Assembly: GCA_028726925.1 (NCBI GenBank)
Contig: JAQYPI010000030.1
Coordinates: 1-9,059 of the forward strand
DNA from: Caryophanales bacterium
Lineage (GTDB): Bacteria; Bacillota_I; Bacilli_A; RFN20; CAG-826
DNA length: 9,059 bases
Reading direction: 5' to 3'
This document shows, piece by piece, positions 1-4,849 of the stretch. Each line of letters begins with the position of its first letter. The first letter of the stretch is position 1. A program made the position numbers and the translations under genes. The notes beneath the pieces were generated by a model, which saw only the letters and a program-made list of their open reading frames with translations, had not been told where the DNA came from and searched no databases.

Positions 1-199
1 AACGGGCGGGGCCTTCGAGATGATCGAGGAAGGAAAGAACGGATTCGTCGTCCCCCAAGGCGACCTCAAGGCTCTTGAAACGGCCGTCTTAAAAACCCTT
101 TCCCTTGTTTGGGACCCGGCAGTCGTTTCGAGCACCGTGGCACTCCTAACCAAAGATCGTTATTCCGCCGAACTCGAAAGCATTCTCACTTCTCGATAA
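1..199 (+). CDS. Glycosyltransferase, GT4-like (C-terminal fragment)
   Basis: Only the last 65 codons are present. The reading frame enters the window at base 2 and stops with TAA at 197-199. The residues TGGAFEMIEEGKNGFVV match the C-terminal nucleotide-sugar binding segment of GT-B retaining glycosyltransferases (GT4/GT1 type), where a glycine pair is followed by E-x-I-x-x-G-x-N-G. The first Glu of that run normally contacts the donor nucleotide-sugar. A short stretch with the usual post-domain pattern follows (a segment on how much is allotted to each residue, then KDRYSAELESIL). The enzyme probably adds a sugar to a lipid-linked glycan on the cytoplasmic face of the membrane, but donor and acceptor cannot be read from this fragment. 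It converges on the next glycosyltransferase gene, with 49 bases between the stop codons. Confidence 0.8.
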   Translation, partial: TGGAFEMIEEGKNGFVVPQGDLKALETAVLKTLSLVWDPAVVSSTVALLTKDRYSAELESILTSR

Positions 200-220
200 G
201 CGACGCCTCAAGTTTTCAAG

Positions 221-243
221 AGAGTTCGAACCCATCGAACTCT
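221..243. terminator. Hairpin between convergent genes, possible bidirectional terminator
   Basis: AGAGTTCG (221-228) pairs perfectly with CGAACTCT (236-243) around a 7-base loop. It sits between the stop of the rightward fragment and the stop of the leftward 416-aa gene. The T-tract on either side is weak, so termination efficiency is uncertain. Confidence 0.5.
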
Positions 244-248
244 TCGTT

Positions 249-1499
249 TCATTCGCCGGATTTCCGAACCAACCCAAGCAAATAATCCCGGACTTTTTCC
301 GCGTTCGTTTTCAAATCGAATTCATTTCCGGCTTGCAGTTCCCTTTGAACCAAAGCAAGGAGTTCTTCTTCCGTTTTCGCATACATGTCCTCGATGAATT
401 GGTCCATCGCGTCCAAAGACGTGCAAAAAAGAGCGGCGTCTTTTTCCTTGAGGTAGTCGACGCTTCCTGCCCCGGTCGGGCCAAGGGAAAGCAAGACTTT
501 GCCGGAACGCAGGCAATCTCCGACTTTCGTAGACAGAGAATAACGAACCTTGTCGATGTTCTCTCGCGAGAAACCCTCACAAGAAATGAGGGCGCATGCC
601 TTGGCTTCGAGTTCCGGCAATTGATCGTACAGAACAGGAGGGTGGAACTCGATATTGGGACAAATAGTTTTTTCTTTCGGGGATTCAGCCGAATAAACAA
701 TGACTTTTTGTGTCTTTTTTGCTCTAGACAAAGCCTCGGCGAAAGCGACAAGCGTTTCCTTTCGCCCATCGCCAAGATTCCCGCAATAAAGGAAATCACC
801 ATGGGAAAGATCCGGCGGAAACGGTTTCGCGGTCGGACGAGACGAGCTCACCGGAACGTGAATCCCCGGCAAACCAAGCCTTTCGAGATACGCATCCTTC
901 AGTTTGTTGGAAATATAGACACCGCCTTCCGTCTGCTTGAGCAAAACATCGAAGGTTTCGACGAACTTCCTCGAATACGTTTTCGCAAAGGGACCTTTGG
1001 TCGGCAAATTGAAACGGCAATCATCAAGAATGCAAAGAACAACGGGGGCCTTCCGGCTTTTCGAAAGATGGATGGCGATATCCATCTGCCAAAAATCGGG
1101 CCCCCAGACAACGAAAATCACGTCAGGCGAAAACCCGTCGACAAACGTTTCCAACTCTGCGGTGTCCCAGTATTTCTTTTTCCAAACCGCTTTTCTGAGC
1201 AATCGATAGAGAGGGGTCTTTTTGCGGATTGGCGGGCGATAGGCAATCTGATCTTGCCGGTCTTCCTTCGGTAGGTTTTCTTTGTGAAAAAGAACGTCTC
1301 GAACCTTTTTGAATCGGCGCTCCGCGAGCCTCCGATCCGTGATTTGGAACAGGCGGTCGCACATCCCCTGAATCGGAGTTCTGCGGTCGGAAAAAACCTG
1401 TGCGAGTTCGGTGCTAGAGAATCCGGACAAATAAGTTAGAAGGGCTCGCGAATTTCCGGAGGGACGATAGGGTTGGGCGCCAACGATCAAGACCTTCAT
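249..1499 (-). CDS. GT-B fold glycosyltransferase, 416 aa
   Basis: The protein starts MKVLIVGAQPYRPSGNSRAL, a typical GT-B N-terminal beta strand followed by a glycine-containing loop. An N-terminal Rossmann-like half runs to about residue 215. The second half opens with DFLYCGNLGDGRKET (about 235-249), the usual sugar-nucleotide-domain entry strand. Residues about 311-346 (SRENIDKVRYSLSTKVGDCL, then GKVLLSLGPTGAGSV) resemble the donor-binding region, where a lock-in of the cell-wall or lipid-glycan substrate is expected; the usual E-x7-E is not obvious. No signal peptide or membrane helix is visible, so it is a cytosolic or membrane-associated enzyme. I chose ATG at 1499 because the family fold begins there and GAGG lies 6 bases upstream. 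An ATG two codons earlier (1505) overlaps that site. A longer open frame to 1634 is composed of unlikely residues. Substrate is unknown; GT4-like membership is inferred. Confidence 0.8.
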   Translation of the reverse strand: MKVLIVGAQPYRPSGNSRALLTYLSGFSSTELAQVFSDRRTPIQGMCDRLFQITDRRLAERRFKKVRDVLFHKENLPKEDRQDQIAYRPPIRKKTPLYRLLRKAVWKKKYWDTAELETFVDGFSPDVIFVVWGPDFWQMDIAIHLSKSRKAPVVLCILDDCRFNLPTKGPFAKTYSRKFVETFDVLLKQTEGGVYISNKLKDAYLERLGLPGIHVPVSSSRPTAKPFPPDLSHGDFLYCGNLGDGRKETLVAFAEALSRAKKTQKVIVYSAESPKEKTICPNIEFHPPVLYDQLPELEAKACALISCEGFSRENIDKVRYSLSTKVGDCLRSGKVLLSLGPTGAGSVDYLKEKDAALFCTSLDAMDQFIEDMYAKTEEELLALVQRELQAGNEFDLKTNAEKVRDYLLGLVRKSGE

Positions 1500-1754
1500 A
1501 AACATCCTCGGGAAAAAGAAAAGCGCGTCCTCATCGGATCCCCTTTCTTGGTTTGGCCGAAAACGCCCCCGAAGGAGATTTGGGCGCGCTGTTCCAACGA
1601 ACCATTTGGGAAGATTGCCTCGGCCAGCGGCCACGGGGAGACGAGGGATTCCGAGCGGTTTGGAAGGAAGGGACTACAAACGTTCATCATGGTATTTTCA
1701 ATCGGTCTCAGGCCAACCCCATTTACCCTGGAAAGGAGGCTTATGAATGCGTCT

Positions 1755-1783
1755 ATTTTACCACACGCTTTCACACGAAAAAA
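1755..1783 (-). promoter_or_regulatory. Candidate extended -10 promoter for the 416-aa glycosyltransferase
   Basis: On the minus strand TAAAAT (1755-1760) is preceded by TGG, giving an extended -10 (TGnTAAAAT). A T-rich hexamer 16-17 bases upstream (about 1777-1783) is a poor -35. Transcription would start near 1748, leaving a leader of about 250 bases before the start codon at 1499. I see no convincing riboswitch or antiterminator fold in that leader. Near its end a 12-codon mini-ORF (1534 down to 1496) overlaps the gene start. Confidence 0.5.
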
Positions 1784-1802
1784 AGGCGCCTTCCCGCCCT
1801 TT
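1778..1802 (-). terminator. Weak intrinsic terminator downstream of the GT14-type gene
   Basis: On the minus strand AAAGG-(bulged G)-CG (1802-1795) can pair with CGCCTTT (1788-1782) around a 6-base loop, followed by the rest of a run of seven T (1784-1778). It lies about 125 bases beyond the stop of the Core-2/I-branching enzyme and directly ahead of the next gene's promoter. The 3' arm and T-run may have originally belonged to a better hairpin, as described in the findings. Confidence 0.4.
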
Positions 1803-1808
1803 CGACAA
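1789..1808. repeat. Direct repeat copy 1, left border of AT-rich block
   Basis: CCTTCCCGCCCTT (1789-1801) is identical to 3250-3262, and over 20 bases (1789-1808 against 3250-3269) 18 positions match, in the same orientation. The AT-rich DNA and the IS relic lie between the copies. It may be a target-site duplication or a recombination border. Confidence 0.55.
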
Positions 1809-1927
1809 CCATACTCCTTCGTGCACTTTTTGGAATACGGCTGTCTACTTAGAGGTTAGCAGTGCTCGTATAGTTAAACTGACCGACAAATTGGAATTTG
1901 GCGACCTCATAGATAAAACAATTGTAT

Positions 1928-2839
1928 TTATAGAATGTGCTTGTCAATCTCATCAAGCAAATTCGAGGAGCTTGAATTAACCTTTCTAACAAACAAACAA
2001 CCTGTATTTTTCAGCCATTTATAATCTTCTTTATCTGTAAATACGGTAACATAAACGGGGTATTCAAAATACGTCAAGTTAAGTAGTGTTTCTTCCCCGG
2101 AACGTCGGACAATCACATCCTTGGATACTTTGTCGCTAAAAGGAGAATTGTGTATTATCGTCTGAATATAGATTTCATCGGGTGGGAAACGATGTTTCAT
2201 ATATTTGTTGTACTTTGCATTATTTTCATATATATCCAATACATATTTCACGCAATCTCTTGTTAAAGCAAATTGAGCCCATCCGTGATATATTCTCCAT
2301 TTTTCTTTTCCGTTTTTGAATGTAGGCATGCGATATTTAATACCGAATGTGTTAAATTTATGGATTAAAAAACGAATACATTTCATTAAAAAAGAAGGGT
2401 GTTGCATATCCATAAGCCACAAGCCACAACATTTCATATAATCTTTTTTGTTTTTTGAAATAGAGATATTTTTTGCCTTGCAAAACTCTATATCAATGTT
2501 GGATTCAAAAAAATTATGGATTTCTGCTGGAGAATACAACGGATAATCTTGTCCTTGCAGAAGAACAAAGCGGTCATAATCATTTGTTGACAATGCAAGT
2601 TTAATCGTTCGCATTGTAGCAATTATCGAGTTATAGCCACCCCAATAGTTATCGATTCTTTCTTCAACAAAATATACATTTTCAATTCCGTTACATGCTT
2701 CTCTAAACGGAGTTATATCTTGTTTGTTATCAACATGAATAAAAAAACCGTCTTTTTCATATTGCAATGTTTTTGCTGTTCTTGCGACAAAAACAGGGTC
2801 AGTATGACAAAGGCAAATATATGCAATTTTCAAAGCCAT
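1928..2839 (-). CDS. Core-2/I-branching beta-1,6-N-acetylglucosaminyltransferase-like protein (GT14 type)
   Basis: The 303-aa protein shows the hallmarks of the Core-2/I-branching family (CAZy GT14). These are an N-terminal strand IAYICLCHTDP (5-15), FIHVDNK (33-39), ERIDNYWGGYNSI (60-72), the hallmark LLQGQDYPLYSP (93-104), GWAQFALTRDC (186-196) and PPDEIYIQTIIHNSPF (219-234), whose Asp-Glu matches the conserved catalytic-base region. Animal relatives branch mucin glycans or add xylose to proteins. Bacterial ones occur in capsule and exopolysaccharide loci, where they add a sugar to a growing glycan; donor and linkage are not deducible here. No membrane anchor is visible, unlike the animal Golgi enzymes. 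The start is supported by GAGGAGG (2849-2855), 9 bases from ATG. The gene is strikingly AT-rich (many AAA, ATA, TTT codons) compared with both neighbours and is followed upstream by an IS relic. Recent transfer is likely. Confidence 0.88.
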   Translation of the reverse strand: MALKIAYICLCHTDPVFVARTAKTLQYEKDGFFIHVDNKQDITPFREACNGIENVYFVEERIDNYWGGYNSIIATMRTIKLALSTNDYDRFVLLQGQDYPLYSPAEIHNFFESNIDIEFCKAKNISISKNKKDYMKCCGLWLMDMQHPSFLMKCIRFLIHKFNTFGIKYRMPTFKNGKEKWRIYHGWAQFALTRDCVKYVLDIYENNAKYNKYMKHRFPPDEIYIQTIIHNSPFSDKVSKDVIVRRSGEETLLNLTYFEYPVYVTVFTDKEDYKWLKNTGCLFVRKVNSSSSNLLDEIDKHIL

Positions 2840-2848
2840 TTATAAAAA

Positions 2849-2855
2849 CCTCCTC
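2849..2855 (-). promoter_or_regulatory. Ribosome binding site of the GT14-type gene
   Basis: GAGGAGG on the minus strand, 9 bases before the ATG at 2839, fixes the start codon. Only 73 bases separate the start codon from the IS relic, and no clear -35/-10 pair is visible there, so the promoter is uncertain. Confidence 0.75.
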
Positions 2856-2912
2856 GAAAAATTCTTATTTATCTCGCATTTTTTAATACATTCACCTACC
2901 GTATAGCGAAAA

Positions 2913-2937
2913 TGTTAACTGTCAGATGATGTGAGAC
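2913..2937 (+). repeat. IS terminal inverted repeat, left
   Basis: It begins TGTTAACTG and ends in the core ATGATGTGAGAC. The stop codon TAA of the transposase remnant (2915-2917, minus strand) lies inside it, as is usual for compact insertion sequences. Confidence 0.65.
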
Positions 2938-3064
2938 GCCTTCCGAGTTTCGGGCACCTGATCTCTCCTGTAGTTAACAACAGTTCCCTCAACTTTGCAA
3001 ACTCCATTTGGTCCGGCGTCTTTAGCCCAAACACGAGCCTGGGCGCCGAATTGTACCGCTTCAT
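2915..3064 (-). pseudogene. Transposase C-terminal remnant (DDE/rve type)
   Basis: A minus-strand frame of 49 codons, MKRYNSAPRLVFGLKTPDQM onward, ends LTSSDS-stop inside the left inverted repeat. The preceding in-frame residues are GSGW. W-x-x-x-YN-x-x-x-R-x-x-x-GL-x-TP is the typical ending of the integrase core in IS3/IS481-like transposases (there usually YN-x-x-RPH-x-x-LG-x-x-TP). The catalytic D, D and E residues all lie upstream in the family and are absent. The frame is blocked by TAA about 16 codons further upstream. The ATG with a good ribosome binding site at 3158 is in another frame, so the deletion junction is out of frame and the gene is dead. Confidence 0.5.
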
Positions 3065-3224
3065 CCACCCGGATCCTCTTGCAGCTGTGCAGCCCCGTCT
3101 CGATTAGGTGGGGGGGTGTAATTCCTCCCCGGTTGTTGTGGCAGACTATCCACGGCATCTTCCTCCTTTGCTTTCCTGGACAGAAAACATTGCAAGGTCA
3201 GATGCCTTTTTCTTTACGGATTTT

Positions 3225-3249
3225 GTCTCACATCATTTGGAATAGAACA
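3225..3249 (-). repeat. IS terminal inverted repeat, right
   Basis: Read on the minus strand it begins TGTTCTATTCC and ends in ATGATGTGAGAC, matching the left end. Its outer base (3249) directly touches direct-repeat copy 2. Confidence 0.65.
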
Positions 3250-3269
3250 CCTTCCCGCCCTTGCGCCAA
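3250..3269. repeat. Direct repeat copy 2, right border of AT-rich block
   Basis: It is identical to 1789-1801 over its first 13 bases and matches 1789-1808 at 18 of 20 positions. It starts at the base immediately outside the IS relic and ends 10 bases downstream of the GT2 stop codon (minus strand). Confidence 0.55.
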
Positions 3270-3278
3270 TCGGATGTA

Positions 3279-4025
3279 TCATCGCACGCCTCGATATTTA
3301 CGAATGCCATAAATCGCCCACCGGAAAACGTGAAACCAGCTTTTGAACCAGTTGATTCCCTGCGTTTTGTGGTAAACGCGAAACATGTGCTTGACGAGTT
3401 TCAGCTTGTTTGAAGAGCGGCTGCCCGGACGGATGAGATACGTGGCGAGAATCTTGTGGTTTCCGCGAGCGACGATGCCGCGGCGGAGGATGGCTAGCCA
3501 AAACACGTAATCTTCTGGGCGATCGATATTCTCTGGGAAAAAAACCTCCCCGATGGCTTCCTTATCGTACATTGTCGTAAGGCACGAGAGGTCATTGCCT
3601 TTTAAAGCCTTTTTGTAATCGACGACGTCTGGAACGTAAAAATCCGTGCAGGAATTCTTGGCTTTTCTTCTATAACCGGCCGAAATCAACGGCCCATTGT
3701 CTTGAATAAAAGCAACTTGCTCCTCAAGATAATTGTTGTCGAGCAAATCATCGGAATCCAAAAAGGAAATATAGCGGCCGCGGGCTTTCTTAAGCGCGAG
3801 ATTCCTCGCTACCGCGGTGCCGCTATTCTTTGGGGTTCGCAAAACGCAAATCCTACTATCCTTTGCCGCCAGCTCTTCGAGATATTCAAAAGACCCGTCG
3901 GTAGAGCAATCGTCAACGACAATCCATTCCCACGAAGCGTAGGTCTGCGAGGCAACGCTTTCATATGTTTCCACGATTGTGGCCTTGCAATTGAAGGCCG
4001 GCGTAATGATACTGACTAATTCCAT
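3279..4025 (-). CDS. Family 2 glycosyltransferase (GT-A), 248 aa
   Basis: MELVSIITPAFNC is the classic GT2 opening strand. VVDDCSTDGS (36-45) holds the first nucleotide-binding Asp pair. GTAVARNLALKKARGRYISF then leads into LDSDD (89-93), the metal-binding D-x-D, and DRPEDYVFWL (168-177) carries the ED of the catalytic base. All key motifs are intact. A basic, aromatic C-terminus (WFKSWFHVFRWAIYGIRKYR) probably lies along the membrane. The enzyme adds one sugar from a nucleotide-sugar donor to a lipid-linked glycan at the inner face of the membrane; specificity is not readable. I chose ATG at 4025 over TTG at 4031 because the purine-rich GAAGAAAG sits about 8 bases before the ATG, leaving almost none for the TTG. 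It has its own promoter and is the intact gene nearest the cytidylyltransferase pseudogene. Confidence 0.9.
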   Translation of the reverse strand: MELVSIITPAFNCKATIVETYESVASQTYASWEWIVVDDCSTDGSFEYLEELAAKDSRICVLRTPKNSGTAVARNLALKKARGRYISFLDSDDLLDNNYLEEQVAFIQDNGPLISAGYRRKAKNSCTDFYVPDVVDYKKALKGNDLSCLTTMYDKEAIGEVFFPENIDRPEDYVFWLAILRRGIVARGNHKILATYLIRPGSRSSNKLKLVKHMFRVYHKTQGINWFKSWFHVFRWAIYGIRKYRGVR

Positions 4026-4068
4026 CGTCAATCTTTCTTCGTGACCTACCCCATCACATGGACAGCCT

Positions 4069-4097
4069 ATTATATTCCAGCAAGGCCGCTAGCGAAA
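4069..4097 (-). promoter_or_regulatory. Promoter of the GT2 gene
   Basis: On the minus strand a perfect TATAAT (4069-4074) is preceded, after 17 bases, by TTTCGC (4092-4097), a weak -35. The transcription start would fall near 4062, about 37 bases before the ATG. Confidence 0.55.
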
Positions 4098-4119
4098 TGG
4101 ACGATTGCGCTTTCCTTCG

Positions 4120-4138
4120 CCCTTTGTCAACCAAAGGG
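4120..4138. promoter_or_regulatory. Perfect 7-bp inverted repeat upstream of the GT2 promoter
   Basis: CCCTTTG-TCAAC-CAAAGGG is a perfect dyad about 25 bases upstream of the GT2 -35 region. It has no T-tract on either strand in the right place, so it is not a standard terminator. It could be an operator or the remains of one, but no regulator is identified. Confidence 0.3.
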
Positions 4139-4298
4139 AAAATACAGAAAGGCGGATTAAAGAGAATATCCCACGTTTGTCTCGAAAAGCATTGAGGGAA
4201 ATCGCTTTTATCTTTTCAAAATACACGGATTCTTAGCCGGAATGAAGCGATGGTTTACCCAATAATGTCTGTAAATCAAAGGCCGCATGGTGCCCCAT

Positions 4299-4694
4299 TT
4301 ATTTGGTTTTCGATCGTTCTTCTTCCACTAGTTTCCTTTTGATTTGGCTCGAAGATATATCGGACGTCCATTCGAGAAGAGCGATCTCGCAGCCCAAGGC
4401 GAGCAATTCCGCGTATTCCTTCATCTTGGGAAAGATGTTCCGATAATCTCTGCTCAAAACAAAGCAATCGGCACCGAATCACCTCGCGTCTTCGACTTTT
4501 TATTCCATGGATTCTTTGAGAATGACTTGCTCGACGAAGGCGATGAATGGGTGCATATCCATGGTTTTATGTCTGTCAGGTCTTTGGGAAAACCCAAAAT
4601 TCCCTTTTCGTCAAAAGGCAATAAAGACCACAACATAACGATAGGGATTGTTAGGATTTTTGATTGAATCAAAACATGTAGTAATACAACTGCC
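4299..4694 (-). pseudogene. Decayed TagD-like cytidylyltransferase (glycerol-3-phosphate type)
   Basis: One minus-strand frame carries a recognisable nucleotidyltransferase interrupted by three stops: TGA at 4611-4613, TAA at 4500-4502 and TGA at 4479-4481. The readable parts in order are CITTCFDSIKNPN (in place of the family's G-x-FD-x-x-H-x-GH), YVVVFIAF, RKGNFGFS, AFVEQVILKESME-stop-KVEDAR-stop-FGADCFVLSRDYRN and CEIALLEWTSDISSSQIKRK. These line up with the TagD pattern of V-DE-I, E-x-x-x-QK-x-ED, -F-x-GADIFV-x-x-DW and the final R-T-x-x-ISS-T-x-IR. The HxGH catalytic motif is lost and about a dozen residues after it seem deleted. Each stop can come from one C-to-T change (CGA to TGA, CAA to TAA). 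An active enzyme would make CDP-glycerol (or a similar CDP-alcohol) for teichoic-acid-like polymers. It stands just upstream of the GT2 gene, in the same orientation. Confidence 0.75.
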
Positions 4695-4785
4695 TGGTTG
4701 CCGATTTCCTTCGATGAGAATGGGACTCCCTTGATCCGTTATCGCAGGGAATGGACGAAAGACGAATAGACGTCCCCTCTCTTTT

Positions 4786-4827
4786 TTTGAAAACAAAAAG
4801 AAAATGCCACCGGGTGACCGGTGGCAT
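4786..4827 (-). terminator. Strong intrinsic terminator of the secreted repeat protein gene
   Basis: On the minus strand ATGCCACCGG (4827-4818) pairs with CCGGTGGCAT (4813-4804), a perfect 10-bp stem with a 4-base loop, followed by TTTTCTTTTTGTTTTC. It begins 22 bases after the stop codon. Confidence 0.92.
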
Positions 4828-4849
4828 GTTTCGTTGTAGATGAATGGGA

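Larger units (their letters stand above)
1500..1927. other. Intergenic stretch of 428 bases, leader and terminator only
   Basis: No credible gene is visible here. From high to low coordinate it contains AT-rich DNA beyond the GT14-type gene, a weak terminator, one copy of the direct repeat, an extended -10 promoter and the roughly 250-base leader of the 416-aa gene. A plus-strand ATG at 1743 follows GGAAAGGAGG and opens a 38-codon frame, but its product (MNASILPHAFTRKKG...) shows no recognisable features and the site overlaps the leftward promoter region, so I do not call it. Base composition changes from GC-rich to AT-rich around 1850. Confidence 0.6.
2913..3249 (-). mobile_element. Insertion-sequence relic, internally deleted, 337 bp
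   Basis: The two ends are 25-base imperfect inverted repeats: 2913-2937, and the reverse complement of 3225-3249. Both begin TGTT and share the 12-base core ATGATGTGAGAC (19 of 25 positions match). On the minus strand the right end is followed by a short leader, AAAGGAGG (3162-3169) and an ATG at 3158, which looks like the original start of a transposase gene. At the other end an in-frame transposase C-terminus stops inside the left inverted repeat. The middle of the gene, more than half a kilobase in a normal IS, is missing. TGTT-type ends with a DDE transposase fit IS3, IS21 or IS481-like groups, but I cannot assign the family. No short target duplication flanks the two ends directly. The element is surely non-autonomous. 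Confidence 0.65.

Noticed and set aside
333..1274. Plus-strand open frame of 313 codons
   Set aside because: It lies wholly antisense to the 416-aa glycosyltransferase, which has clear GT-B motifs. The product has no recognisable domain.
1500..1634. N-terminal extension of the 416-aa glycosyltransferase to 1634
   Set aside because: The added residues lack GT character, and the GT-B opening strand starts at 1499 behind a GAGG site.
1743..1859. Plus-strand 38-codon frame after GGAAAGGAGG
   Set aside because: Good ribosome binding site but no promoter or recognisable product, and it overlaps the opposite-strand promoter and terminator.
2922..3158. 78-codon minus-strand ORF with an AAAGGAGG ribosome binding site
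   Set aside because: It lies inside the IS relic. The start may be the original transposase start, but the downstream part is an out-of-frame copy of the transposase C-terminus.
4344..4667. Plus-strand open frame of 107 codons
   Set aside because: Antisense to the cytidylyltransferase pseudogene, which has recognisable family motifs in the other direction.
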